Notes: a model not told the origin generated them from the letters alone. Numbered from the stretch's first letter, positions 45,224 through 57,644 are shown. The stretch is 64,000 bases of DNA from Ficedula albicollis (GCF_000247815.1 NC_021673.1:1758380-1822379), one strand, 5' to 3'. Made by a program: numbers and translations.

Positions 45224-45465
45224 CCAAAAAAAAAAAAAAAAACCAACAAAAAAACCAACAGACAACACAAAAGCCCAAACCAACCAACCAATCAAACAAA
45301 CAAACAAACAAAAAACCAAAAAACCAAAAAACAAAAAAAACCAAACAAAAACACCTCAAAACAAACAAACAAAACCAACCAAGCAAAACCCCCAAAACAA
45401 ACAAAAAAAACCCCTCAAACAACAACAATAACAACAAAAACAACAAACCAAAAAACCAAAAAACG
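45224..45465 (+). repeat. A/C-only low-complexity tract
   Basis: Almost entirely A and C, with runs of A, (AACC)n and (AAAC)n such as CAAACAAACAAACAAAC. It follows directly after a C run. Confidence 0.9.
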
Positions 45466-47400
45466 AGAGATTGGTGATGAAATCAAGATTAGTTGTTTGG
45501 TTACAAAGCAATAAATTGGCTCAAAAAGCAATTAAAATGGCCAAGTAATTCAAGGCAATTCTGTCCCCTTTCATTTTTATGTCAAGATTATCAATTCCAC
45601 GCACAGTCCCTCTGGAATAATTTTCATTATTCGTTTTGCAACCCAAAGGAACTGAAGGAAGGAAGGTGCCTGGGACTGATTTGATGGCCACAACCTCAGC
45701 CCAACAAAACCCAGTTTCATCCTTTGAGGAAATTTCAGATTTGATGAAAAAGCCCTTTGACTTTGGGCTTCCTCATCTGTTTATTATTTGAGGAATGGGT
45801 TCTCAGCAGGAGGAAAAGTGCAAGTGTTTTCCCTCTGGGATTGATGCCTCTCCCTTCCAGTGACCAGACTTTTGTTGTTTTAAAGTCTGGGGAAAAATAA
45901 ACAGAAGGGAAACCTGATAGCACTTCCCTGATCTGGAGACAGTAGCACTGAGAGAAAATAAACCAAACTCCTCGCCCAGTAAGGGTGGGATAAGAGACCT
46001 TGGCCTTCAACTTCAGTCAAGGAAAGTCCTTCTGGAAATTGGGAGTGGGGGATGGAATTTTCTGGTGGAATTTTTTAATGATAAAAGTAATGAAAGAGTG
46101 AAGTGGATGGTCAGGATTTGCCTGTGGGTGTTTATTGATTTACCAGCATTAATTAAGCTGTTCTTTTCTCAGCAAACAAATAAAATCTCGAGATTCTCCC
46201 CGATTCCAGTTTTCTGGGATATTTCAATTTGCATTTTAACCCTCAGGAGGATCAGGAGAGCAAACTCTGCCTCAAGCTCATCTCGTGATGGAGGCCACAA
46301 AAAGCAGCTGTCAAAGAGCCATCACCAAATAAAGATCTTTGCAGCTGGAATTCCTGGGAGACTTTCAGAGCTCAGGAGCTTGGAGGGGTTTTAAAACAGA
46401 TTTGGGAGTGACCTGGAAAGAAATCACCACTTAATTTAAGAGGATGACATCATTAATGACAGAATGTGTAACAAAAGGCAGGAGGAGGCTGTTGCAAAAT
46501 CTCCTGGCCTTAAATTGAGTAGACATGCTGGAAATGATATAATTTTCTAATTAATTTTTGGGTTTTTAAAATTTATCATAAGCAGGATATGAATTAGAAG
46601 CAATGAGTTAGTCTTAAATCACTTTTAGCCACATAGCTGAGTATTTTTACACAGATTTTATTGGGGGAAATCACTGAAAATTTAAGTTTTTCTGAACAAA
46701 CCCTGAGGTGCTTCAATAAGCAAGGTCTGGGAGGAGGAAATGGATTGTTGGGATTGGATACTAGGAGTGCAGGATTTATGGAGCACAAGGACATTTTGCA
46801 GAAAGCAGAAGATAAAGGAGAAAGTAAAAAACCTTCAATATATTTGTGTTCCTGCCAGGAGAAAAAGATACTACAAGGATTAAAATGAAGAGCAGGATAC
46901 TAATGAATGAATTAAAGAGGATTATGTAATTTAGAGCAAATGAACATTAATTTCTTTGGTAAAAATGCAGAAAAAGGTGAAAAAGTTTTGTATCAGTGTC
47001 CACGTGGAGGCTGGAATTTTGTTTGCCACACAAAAAATGGGATTTCACAACTCATGGAAAGGCAGCTTTGTCCTGTCCCTGTCCTGCTGTGACCACAAAC
47101 AGCTTTGGGTCAAACACAAACACATGACATCACATCCTCTGGAAATGGAGAGATCCACAGAACAACAGGAGCTGAAGGGAGAAAAGAAAGAGGCTGCAAT
47201 AATGAGGGAAAACTGGGAAGGGGATGCTGGGGTGGCAAATGAGGCAGAACAAAATCAGAGCTGGACCTGGTGTGAGTGAGGAAAAAGTGGGAGCAGGAGC
47301 AGACGTGGCCTGGTGAGGATGGGAAGGGGTTTGGGGACAGGGAATGTGTGACTGGGAAGGACACAGAGTGATGGGAACGTGGGTCACAGCTCCAGCAGGA
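45466..47400. other. Non-coding spacer
   Basis: AT-rich, no recognised gene or element. Confidence 0.5.
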
Positions 47401-47573
47401 CTGATAAAATAATAGCAAGAAAGGCTGAAAAGGATTTCTGGGGATCTTCTGATCCATCCCTTTTCACCTCGGGGCATGAAGAGGGAATTTGGCCCAATTG
47501 ACCAAGGAGAACCAGCACAAGAAATAAAATTTTATCTTTCCTGAAGTGTGAAAACTCAGAGTCGCCACACCCA
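47401..47573 (+). repeat. 173-bp dispersed repeat, copy 1
   Basis: Starts CTGATAAAATAATAG and ends GCCACACCCA. It recurs in the same orientation at 49492-49665 with about 90% identity by eye and abrupt borders at both ends. It contains GAATTTGGCCCAATTGACCA and an AATAAAATTTTA near the end. The family is not recognised; it may be a small interspersed element or a segmental duplicate. Confidence 0.85.
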
Positions 47574-47677
47574 TTCCAACCTTGGAATGATGTGGAATCC
47601 TCCAAATGTGCTCAGCACAGAGCTGAGCCAGGCTGAGGCTGGCCCCAACATCAGTGTCCCAAATGCTCTGAGTGGTC

Positions 47678-47875
47678 ACAGAATCAGAGAATGGCTTGGG
47701 CTGGGAGCACCTTTCGAGGTCACCCAGCCCAGCTCCCCTGCAGGGACACCTTGGAAGGCTCAGGTGGCTCAGACCAGCTCATCCCCTGAGTATTCCCAGG
47801 GATGGGGCATCCATCCTGAAGGTCACTCAGTGGTCACTCCCAAGATGTGCTTCACCATCTCCTGGGACAAGGAGG
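47678..47875 (-). mobile_element. CR1 LINE fragment, antisense, diverged
   Basis: The plus strand shows TCACAGAATCAGAGAATGGC, TTGGGCTGGGAGCACCTTTC, CCCTGCAGGGACACCTTGG, CCCAGGGATGGGGCATCC. The order of landmarks fits a CR1 3' end read backwards but divergence is higher than in neighbouring copies. Confidence 0.75.
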
Positions 47876-48062
47876 GAGCTCAGGGGTCCTGCTGTCAATC
47901 AAGTCCTGCTGGTGGAGGTGATTTGGTCGGGTTTGAGTGTTTTGAGGGAGGAGGGAGATGAACCTGGCTCAGGGGTTTTAACACATTTTCCTGTGTTTGT
48001 TTGCAGGCAGTGCAGGATATGGGATTTCCTCTGCCCAGTTTGGGGTCTCTGTCCCACCTGTG

Positions 48063-48570
48063 CCACCTTCCAGCTGTGCCATTTCCTAGTTGTTCCATCC
48101 ATCCCAGATGTGCCATCCCCCAGCTGTGCCATTTCCAGCTGTTCCATCCATCCCCCAGCTGTGCCATCCGCCATCCATCCCAGCTGTGCCATCCCCCAGC
48201 TGTGCCTTTTGCCATTTCCCAGCTGTTCCATCCATCCCAGCTGTGCCATTTCCCAGCTGTTCCATCCATCCCAGCTGTGCCATTTCCCAGCTGTTCCATC
48301 CATCCCAGCTGTGCCATTTCCCAGCTGTTCCATCCATCCCAGCTGTGCCATTTCCCAGCTGTTCCATCCATCCCAGCTGTGCCATTTCCCAGCTGTTCCA
48401 TCCATCCCAGCTGTGCCATTTCCCAGCTGTTCCATCCATCCCAGCTGTGCCATTTCCCAGCTGTTCCATCCATCCCAGCTGTGCCATTTCCCAGCTGTTC
48501 CATCCATCCCAGCTGTGCCATTTCCCAGCTGTGCCATTTCCAGCTGTGCCATCCATCCCAGCTGTGCCAT
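48063..48570 (+). repeat. 34-bp minisatellite, about 12-15 copies
   Basis: Unit CCCAGCTGTTCCATCCAT plus CCCAGCTGTGCCATTT, period 34, nearly perfect from about 48200 to 48530 and diverged at the left. Each unit is itself two related half-units (18 and 16 bp). Since 34 is not a multiple of three, the same peptide appears in all frames in turn, which explains long open frames on both strands. Confidence 0.95.
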
Positions 48571-49491
48571 CCCCCAGCTTCTTGTGTTCTCCCTCCCTGT
48601 GAGCAGCTCCAAAGTTCTTGGTGCCGCCATGGAACCATCGCTGTGTTATCCTCTTTATTCTCATCCCAAATCCAAAGTGTGGCACCAGAACAATTTCTAG
48701 GAAGAAAAATGAACCCTCCCAGTCAAAGCCAGGACACAAAGAGCCAATTTTTTACCTTCAGATGGGATCTGCTTCATGCCTTGGCCATCCTTGGAGACGC
48801 TTCAGAATCTCGAGGCCAGATCGTGGCTGCTGCTAAAACAGGCACAAGCACAGCCTAAATAAAGCCTGGCTTATCTCAGGCTCTGGCTGCCAGCCAGGGA
48901 ATTTTGTGTCTTTCCAGAAAGCCTGGGTAGTCCTACACCTTTTCTTTTTTTCTCCCCCATTCCCACAAAACCACCCTGGGAGACTCCCAGGGGATTTTGG
49001 GATCTCCAGCCCTTGCTGTGTCTGTTTGGAGGCAGAGAACTTCTCGGGGTCATCCAGACCTGGCTTTCTCCTCGTGTCCCAAAGGGTCCAGCAGCAGGAA
49101 AAGATTTCATCCAGCCTTGAAAATCTTGTCTTCATTAATTTATAAAATTTTGGGACCCTGGGAAGTTGATTTTCATCCATTTTGTCTGAAATATTTCTGT
49201 TTGGCTCTGTAAAGTTATTTCTGTGGGTGAATGATTCCACCTCACACAGAAATATTTTAATTTTTAATGCACAAAGATTTGAGGTTCTGGAGGGGAGAGA
49301 GAAATCAAATGGGATTATTCAAAAAATGAACGTTGAAATTAAATTGATAATCAAAAAGAAGGGACAAGGAAAGAGGAGAACCTCAGGTGATTCCAACATG
49401 AAGGAATTTGATTCATCAAGACCATCAACCCTGGTAAAGTGAAGTGGAGAAAATAATGGGAATATTTTTCACACCTTATTCACATTTATGG
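48571..49491. other. Non-coding spacer
   Basis: No recognised gene or transposon. Confidence 0.5.
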
Positions 49492-49665
49492 CTGATAAAA
49501 TAATAGGAAGAAAGGCTGAGAAGGATTTCTGGAGATCATCTGATCCATCCCTTTTGACCTTTGGGCATGAAGAAGGAATTTGGCCCAATTGACCACGGAG
49601 AACTGGAACAAAAAATAAAATTTTAATGTTTCCTGAAGTGTGAAAACTCAAAGTCACCACACCCA
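49492..49665 (+). repeat. 173-bp dispersed repeat, copy 2
   Basis: Matches 47401-47573 in the same orientation, with clean borders and small differences (CAAGGAGAAC versus CACGGAGAAC). The flanks are unrelated. Confidence 0.85.
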
Positions 49666-51731
49666 GGTTGCCACAAATCTTGATGCAGCCTCCCAGAAAT
49701 GATGGCTTTGACTTCCACTATTTTAGCCATATCAGTGGGATAATTTTAGTTTCCTTCTGATTTGGAGCCTTTCACAGAAAACACTTCCAAGCCTTTATGC
49801 AACACATTAATCTTATAATATGTCTTTAAAAAGCCAGTGATTCTAGGAAGAGAATTAAATGAAAAAAAAAAAACAACACCCAAAACAACCAATTATCCTT
49901 TGTATTTTCCCAGGTTTAGGTGAGTTAGAAGGATATCAAGGCAGGAAAATGCAATTTAAGCCCCTCCTAGATAGGCAGAGAAAAAAGGAACAGCGCTCGA
50001 AGCAGAACGAGGCGTGGGGAGATGAAAAATGACAGAAGGAAAACGGGGGCTGATGATTAGGAGATATTTCCTGAAAAACCACAAGCAGCAGCTGACTGTG
50101 CCTTTCCCAGGGGAAAGGGTGGGAAATCTCTTCCTTTTGGCTTCTGAATGTTGGATAAAGCCCGGAGGGACAATTCCACAGAAGCCACTCTCACCGCTGC
50201 CAGCTCAGGTTATCACTTCTGGCCTGGGAACCATTGGCCCAGACCACGTTTTGTGTTGAATTTTCTATTTCAGCAATGATTTTTTCCCAGCTTGCATAAG
50301 AGCATTTCAGCAGCTCCAGCCACCTAAACCTCCAAATACGTTTTTTCCAAATGTTTGGCTATTAAAATCCACGCAGTAAAATTCTGGCTGGATAAAATAA
50401 AGATTCCAGTCCAGCAGATCCTTTGCTGGGGCAAATTTGACACTTTAACCTGTTTTAATGCCACTGATAATGGCAGTAATAATCACTTTTCAATTAAATT
50501 TTTCAATCATTTTATCTCCCTGAGAGAAACTGAAGGTTATTAAGACACCAAACCTCATACAAAAGCTGCATTTTGCATTTTATTCATATTTTCTCTTTCC
50601 AAACCTCCCTTTCCCTGGGAAATGCCACGCTTTTCTAAAGGTCAGCTGCAGAAAATAAAAGGCTTTTTATTCAATGCAAACCGTGTGGATTTTCACTTGT
50701 GCTGCATAAGAATTTGCTTGTCATTGTGAAGTGGAATTAAATATTTTACAAGGTAAAAGAAGTTAATATTTTTCGGATGGTGAACAACAAATGTGTCCTG
50801 CACCAGATTCGTGGGCTGGGAGTGCTCTTATAAAGCTCTGCTGATTTTAAATTAAATTCCTGGCTTTAATTTTTTTTTTTTTTTTACTTGTTTTTCTTCA
50901 CTATTTTGGGAATAGAGTGGGAATCCCATCCAGGTGCTGACCACGCTGTCCTTGGAGTCACAAATTTCCATAATTAGAAATATTCCCTGTGCCCAGCACT
51001 TTACAGAGGGAGTTGCATCTCCTTTGAGATGTTCACAAATCTGGAGTCCTGCTTTTTATAAAATTTTATATTTCCTTTGGTATTTAATGAAGAAAAAAAA
51101 GCAGCTTTCAGAGTGTTTCATTCATGTTTAAATCCACGATCCCCTACAGATATTTTTGAGGCTGTTTGACCAAATTTTCTCCAAAAATTCCTCACAAAAC
51201 AGGAGCAAGCAGCCCACGGAATTAAGGCTGGGACTAAAACCTCCCTCTTTTGGAAAAATCCATGCTCAGGATTTATTCTTCCCATACATCTGCTCCTCCA
51301 TCCTCAAATGTCAGCTTGCCCTGACCTCCCAGGCTAAACCCAGAGGCCCTGCTCTGCTTCCAGCCTCTATTTTGGTGGGTTTTGGTGGATTTTTGTGGAT
51401 TTTGGTGGATTTTGGTGGTTAGAACTCTGCAGGCTGAGGGAACTGAGAGCACGTTGGTGTCCAGACCATAATTCCCAATGGGAATGTTCATCCAGCACCT
51501 CCAGAGAGAAGCCTCAGCTGCAAAAACAGAGATCAGCTTCTTGCCTCTGTTTAGGAAAGGAGCTGGCTCTGCTTTCCTTAATTCCATGGAGATGCTGCTC
51601 CTCCTCAGGAAAAGGAAAGTTGGATTCATGTTGCTCCTGAAGTGAAATTCTCAATTTGAATTTTTTTTTTTTTTTTCCTCTGCATGAGGCACTAAAAAAA
51701 TCTCATTCCTGGCTGCCAGTGGCAGCAAGGA
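49666..51731. other. Non-coding spacer
   Basis: AT-rich with no recognised gene. A small TTTTGGTGGATTTTGG repeat occurs about 51370-51418, and T runs about 50870-50885 and 51660-51677. Confidence 0.5.
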
Positions 51732-51850
51732 GAATCATAAAATCACAGAACAATTTGAATTATAAGGCACCTTAATGATCATAGAAAAAAATTAATTATA
51801 AGGGACCTTAATGATCACCTAAATGTTGTTAAACCTTGCAACAATGCATT
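51732..51850 (-). mobile_element. CR1 LINE 3'-terminal fragment, antisense, partly duplicated
   Basis: The plus strand reads AATCATAAAATCACAGAAC, then AATTATAAGGCACCTTAATG and again AATTATAAGGGACCTTAATG about 40 bp later. This is a degraded CR1 tail with a small internal duplication. Confidence 0.65.
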
Positions 51851-53884
51851 GGAGCTGGCAAAGAAAGTGATTTATTATCTACTCAGCTCTTCCTCTGAAG
51901 AAATTTTCTCTCTCATTCAGCATCTCTATCCATGCAGTTAATTAGCCCTGCCTCCTAATTAGCCCTCTAATCTCAGCCATCAGAAAGCTCCAGCTGAAAT
52001 TTAGCTGCTAGATATCGGCTAACGGAGATAAAAATCAGAATTTTCAGTTTCCTGCCCTCCAAAACCAGGTGGGATGCATCCAGGGGGGCCTTGAACAACC
52101 TCCTGCTCAGACGCCACGAAAATCTCCTGAATGGAGCAGAATTCTGTTTGGCCATGGAGTTCCACCCAGGATTTCCCCCAGTTTTTTAAGCTCCTGTTAA
52201 ATTTTATCCTGCCCTTCCATGTGTTCCCAGCTCCTGCCAACCTGGGGCTGATTTCAGAGCCCTTGAGTGCTGAATTTGAATCTTTGGGGTTATCAGACTG
52301 TTGAAGGGAGGGGTTAATCCCCAAATTTCCATATTGGGATTTTAAAAAAGACAAAACCTGCTGTTCCCCAGAGAGTTTTGTTTAATTTCAAGCTCCATAA
52401 GAACTCTGTTAATAGATTTTAAATACCTTGGGTAATTAGCAACCCTTATTGGTTTCTCCTGCCTATTTTTGTTGGTGGTTCTGCTTTCCAGAGGATTCAC
52501 AAAACCCTGCAGGGTATAAATGGGATTTATCCCACCAGGAATTGAAGAGTTTTTCCATGATCCAGAATTCCCAGCCCATTTTCTCTGCTGCTCTGGCCAA
52601 CCTTGGAATTTCCATGAATTCCCCATTTATAGCATCAGTTTTACCCATCCAGTGGTTCATGTCCTAAAACTGAAGAGATGTTTGGTTTATAAACTTTATA
52701 AGGAAAATGTTAGGATATTCCACAATGTCAGGGAATTAAAATTGTTAAAATTGTGTCTTTAGGATGTTTCAAGGACAAAACAGGATCCAGATATTTTGCT
52801 GATAAAACAGAATAAATTCCCTCAAAATGGAGGGCAGAGAAGTACAAAGGTGGCAACTATTTAGGAATATTTATTTCAGGAATTCAGTTTAATAACCCAG
52901 AACCTCCCCACTGCAGCTGAAGGAGAGTTCATGTTCACAGGTAGGGAAAATAGAGATTTTCCCTGCTGTAATGCCAGAAAAAAAAGAGACTTTTTACTCC
53001 TCAAATGCCATTTAATTCCCTATGGATTTATGGTTTGGGGATTTTTTTAGCACCTCAGAACAAGGGTAAAAAAGTTGTTCTTACTTCACACTACAAACTT
53101 GATCTGTGCTGGTTTTGCTTTCAAATTGAATTTGAACGATTCAATTTTATCGAGTATAATTTATTTTAATTACAAACTTTTAAATAGAAAATCTAACAAT
53201 ATTTTTTATATTTATTTATTACTCACTCAAATTTAACTGGAATTATTTGATCATTCAAATTTAATTGGAATTATCTCCTCGCCATTAAAGGCATCCAAAT
53301 CCAACCTTTACAACCAGTCACAGAAAACTGAGGCTGAAAATTAATAGGACTGGGATCCCTTGTGGGACCTCCCCCTCTTACCTAAATATCATTTTCTTTT
53401 ATTTATGGCCCCTCAGAACCTGCAGGGCCTCGGGGATACTTTGGCCATGTTTATCCTACATGCTCCACGTGTTGTTTTTTAAATCCTGTCATGTCCCATA
53501 TAATTGTAAGCTGTCTCCTGGGAATCCAGGCTCTGTTTTCATACAATTTCCCATTATTTTTGCTCAGGGTATGCATTGGTACCTTTTTATTTTTCCTTTC
53601 CAAACTAACAGCATAAACAAAACAAACCCTACCCTGCTCAGAGCCTTGTTGGCATCTTCTCCCCAAGTCACACTAGGAATAAATTTATTTTTCAGGCCAG
53701 GATAAAGCAAAAGGATGTTTGTAGAGAAAGGAGTCAGCACTTTATATTTTATGCTCCATGAACGTTTTTCTGCAGGAATTTGGGACAGTTCTGATCAGAG
53801 TTTCTTCTTTTAAAGGCTGGGATTCAGTTTTTCAATTCAGGGAGAAGTAAAGGCTCAGGACATTTTCCTTGTGTCACTGCAAAG
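51851..53884. other. Non-coding spacer
   Basis: No recognised gene. AT-rich, especially 53100-53300. Confidence 0.5.
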
Positions 53885-54202
53885 TGAATCCTCTTGGATT
53901 CAGGTTGGACATCAGGAAAAATTTCTTCTCTGAAAACAGAGATGCCAGGGAAGGGGTGGAATCACCATCCCTGGGAGTGTCCAAAAACCAAGAGGATGTG
54001 ACACTTCCCACCAGGTTGGACATCAGGAAAAATTTCTTCTCTGAAAACAGAGATGCCAGGGAAGGGGTGGAATCACCATCCCTGGGAGTGTCCAAAAACC
54101 AAGAGGATGTGACACTCAGGTTCGTGGGATTTGGTCAAAGGTTGGACTTGGTGACTTTTTGCATTTTTCCAACCTTAATTATCCTAAAATTCTATGATTC
54201 CA
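53885..54202 (+). mobile_element. CR1 LINE 3' region with internal 111-bp tandem duplication
   Basis: Sense CR1: CAGGTTGGACATCAGGAAAA, TTTCTTCTCTGAAAACAGAG and GGGAAGGGGTGGAATCACC repeated with period 111 (53901-54011 and 54012 onward). Then CAAAGGTTGGACTTGGTGAC, TTTTTCCAACCTTAATTATC and TTCTATGATTCC as tail. The two internal copies are nearly identical, so the duplication is much younger than the element. Confidence 0.9.
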
Positions 54203-55789
54203 CTTCCTAAGTCATAATTCCATCCTCCAAAATATCCTCCAGGTACCTTGCCTTTAAATTACATTAAATTTTCAGGAAAATCTCCCAGGGATTGCTCCCA
54301 CCCTGCTGCAGCCACCCACACTCATTCAGCTGGAGGATCAAACCTCATCAATGCCTCTGATTATCAATAACAACTTGGAATTAATTGCCACTAATTCCTG
54401 CTCATAAGGAAGCCCTGATGTGCACAGAGAAAATTCCTGCCATCCTAATTTTCCAAGCAAATCCCACCCCTGTGTTGGAGCTGCCCTGCTCAGATCCCAG
54501 GCAGGAATTTACAATCAGAAGTAGAGTAGGATGAATTTCACACCAAGTGAATAAGTTGTAGTCAGATTTAATAAAAACCCACTTAATTATGTGTTTTATT
54601 TTGGCTTCCAGAGGCTCCCTGCAGACACTGGGCCAGCTCCTCATCTGGTGTAAATGAATAATCCTGCACTGGTTGTAATTACAGGCTGAGTTATTTAGGA
54701 CAGTTGAAATTCAGGCTCTAAATAAAAAAAAAATAAAAAATTCTGCTTCAGCTGAGGTGAGAGAATGAGAAAATTCCATGCTTGGTTCTCTTTCTAACAT
54801 GTAGGGTTTAAAATTTCTGTTGTTTTGTACAAAAATCAGTCCCTGAGCTTGGTATAAATCAAACATTGTCGGAGAGGTTTAAAGATGGCAAACGGATGAG
54901 GAAAATCTCTTTTCCAAATCAGGAAAATTTCTTTTCTGAAATTCTCTTCTTCTCTCTTCATGACTGGGTTATAAACTCAGTGGAACTTCTAAAGCTTGCA
55001 AATCGATCAGGAAAGATGGGAAGGAAAAAAATGCCCCAAAAACCTTAATTTGTAAGGAAAAAATGCCCTGCTCCTGAAAGAAACACAATTTAAAAACCCC
55101 TTTAGAATGACATTGATGTGGAAGCACAATTCCATCTGTCTTCCTGACTCTCCTCACATTCATTCAGGACTGCATTCCTCACAGTTTTGGAGAAGGCTGG
55201 GAATATTCTCCTGCTCCCAGAACAGGTGGGATGCCTGTCCAAGGTTCCCCAGGAACCCTGGAGCTGGGATTTGAGCTGGTTTCAGCCACTCCTGGACATG
55301 AATTTGAATTCCTGGACTGGATTTGAGCTTAGCCCAGCCCCTAAACCACCCAGAGCAGCTGCTGGGCTTGGCTCTGGAGCTGTGGGAATTGGCCTGGACG
55401 GGAAGGGAGGGAGAAGGAAGCAGTGAGAGGGAGGGAAACGAGGGGAAATGCAGGTGCACGAAGCAAGTTTGTTTTTTAGCCGAGGGACAGGGCCACAGCT
55501 CACAGAACAATCATGGAAAGGCAGCCAGGGCTGGGGCTGTCAGGAGCTGTGGTCACTGAATCAGAGCAGCACACAATGCTGGCACAGGGATTTCTCATTT
55601 CCTGGCCTTGCTGGGCTCGATGTCACCAAAGTGTCACCGGACCAGCGTGGCAGCTGCGTGTCACTGAGCAGCAGCTCCGTGTTCACAGAGAAAATTCGGG
55701 ATTTTGAGGGGTTCAGGTGCTCGGGGGGGTTTAACAGCTCCCTCTCCTCAGCCTCTGAGCTGGGCCTAATCTTTGCTGAAGGGCTGGGG
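54203..55789. other. Non-coding spacer
   Basis: No recognised gene. Modestly GC-rich about 55180-55780 with a few CpG, below island density. Confidence 0.5.
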
Positions 55790-56433
55790 TGAGATCCCTG
55801 TTTCCTGACGGGAGATTGGGGAGGTTCTCGACCTCCAGTGCTCCGAGCACCAGCTCCGAGCTCTTGGCTCCTGCTTCGTCAGGTTATCTTCTCAATAAGC
55901 AAAGCAGCTAATAGTTAAAAAGGTTATTTATTACAAAGCACATCTTATTACAAAGCTCATCAGTCTCAAAAGGCAGTGACAAAGCAATGGCAACGCAATG
56001 GCAAATGCAGTGGCAATAAGTGAATGGCTAAAAGCCCTGGCAAAAGCCAATGGCTAAAAGCACCAACTCTCCCCAGTACAAACTCTTATATAGGATTTTT
56101 CCAACAAGCTAAGATGCAAACTCAGACCACCACTCCTTAACCTATCAGAATTCCAGTTTCTCAGCACACCAGGTTACTTACACAACTACTCATACACCCC
56201 ATCTTGTTCTATCTAAGAAAGGTAAGCAATATTCTTACTAGAGCTCTGTTATATCCAAGTCCTGGAGCCGCCACTGAAGATATCAGAGTGTTTCAACCTT
56301 CACTAGAACTCGCTCTGCTGCTCTGGCATTTGAAACCTTTCACTTACTAAAAGCATTAGAACTCACCCTAAAACTTACTAACTTACTTCTACTTAAATGT
56401 CTATGTTATGTGTGAGTGGCTTAACATACTTCA
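55790..56433 (-). mobile_element. ERV LTR family B, minus strand
   Basis: On the minus strand this has an AT-rich U3-like part, a TATA box (TATATAAG at 56085-56092), an AATAAA poly(A) signal (55927-55932), then a GC-rich U5-like part ending in CA. Between TATA and poly(A) signal are short repeats of GCCATTG/GCTTTTGCC type. The U5-like part contains a cloverleaf-like inverted-repeat set (55804-55883). Ends are set by TG/CA only; no target duplication was found, so borders are approximate. No retroviral genes flank it, so it is likely a solo LTR. Confidence 0.75.
55804..55883 (-). promoter_or_regulatory. Cloverleaf-like inverted-repeat set in LTR U5
   Basis: Outer 7-bp stem CCTGACG (55804-55810) with CGTCAGG (55877-55883). 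Inside are three hairpins: GGAGGT/ACCTCC with loop TCTCG (55820-55836), GTGCT/AGCAC with loop CCG (55838-55850), AGCT/AGCT with loop CCG (55852-55862). All pairings are perfect. The set lies just downstream of the poly(A) signal on the LTR sense strand. A leader-RNA or transcription-termination structure is an inference. Confidence 0.65.
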
Positions 56434-56880
56434 GTCCACCCAAAGGCTTTAATTCAATCCTTCACTCTGATTTCTCTCTGAAGAACTCAGAGACCCCTGA
56501 CTCACTGACTCCAACAGGAGATAATCCATGGGTGTTCACATGAGCAGGCACAGGAGCTGCTGCCTTGGAGTCCAGAAAATCCCATCCCTTCAGGGCACAG
56601 CTCTGGGAAGCACTTGGAGACATCCAACACCCTCCCTGCAGTTCAGAGGCCAGAATAAAATTATAATTATTGGCTGCCAATAATTCATTAGGAAGGTGGA
56701 TCATGCAGGATAATGAGTGATTGATGTGTTACAATAAAAAGGTAATTACAGGTCACAGGTAGAACAAATCTCACCTAATGTTTTTAGTTAAATCTTAAAA
56801 CCTCAGAGCACCTCCTTTGCAATCAATTCAAAACTCAATAGTTCATTTTATTCCAAGGTAAGCATCCAAAAAACCTGAAT
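56434..56880. other. Non-coding spacer
   Basis: No recognised gene. It may contain the true outer edge of the neighbouring LTR. Confidence 0.45.
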
Positions 56881-56929
56881 TATTTGGCTTTAAATTTGGC
56901 CTGAAATCTGCATGAAAAAAAACAACCAA

Positions 56930-57305
56930 ACAGAAATGGCCGAAAATCCAGTGAGATTCTAGGGATTTATGATGAAAAATCTGGGAAAATGAGTGGGCAA
57001 AAAATCCAGAGGAAATGTGACTTAAAATGGACCAAACCCTCAAAAATTGCACAAAAAAAGGCCCAAAAACTCTTGAAATCCATACTAAAACACCTAAAAT
57101 CTGCAAAAATTTCAAGGATTGCTGGAAAAAGCATCAGGAAAAACCCAGGAAAAATTCAGCATGACAACCTAGAAAAATCCCTGAAAATTTGCACTAAGAA
57201 ACGCAAAAATCCCCTAAAAATCAGAATAAAAATATCCCCAAAAGTCCTAAACTCTGCGCCAAAAAACCAAAAATGGCCCCAAAATCCAGTGAGATTCCAG
57301 GGTGT
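56930..57305 (+). repeat. A-rich quasi-periodic block bounded by a direct repeat
   Basis: About half A and poor in T, with loosely repeated strings such as CCTCAAAAATTGCAC, GGCCCAAAAACTC and CCCCAAAAGTCC. A ~25-bp repeat containing AAAATCCAGTGAGATTC stands at 56942 and again at 57279, bounding the block. It looks like a decayed satellite or minisatellite. The lysine-rich open frame is a by-product. Confidence 0.65.
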
Positions 57306-57644
57306 TTTTCCTCATGGCTGTAAATGGTGATTACCTGGAAATTCAAGATTTTCCTTCCATACAACTAAAGACAGGTGAGCTCCATCCCACCTTTTCTTGC
57401 CCTTGAATCCCACAAAATGTGGATCCAAACATCCCTTTGTGGGTTTAGGCTTTGTGTGTTGAAGCAGATGAGGATTCTCTGGACCCCAAGGGGTGACAAA
57501 ACTCCTCCTTTGCCTGTGCTGAAGGGGCAGGGAGGGTGAATGGCAGCTGATCCCAATTCCACCTCCTTCCAGCACAGCTGGAATCCCTCTGGAAAGAGGA
57601 ACTGCACCCCTGCACATCCTCCTTACAGCATCTTCTCCCAAAAT

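Noticed and set aside
48063..48570. Repeat protein gene read from the 34-bp minisatellite
   Set aside because: The period is not a multiple of three, so the open frames on both strands arise from the repeat itself.
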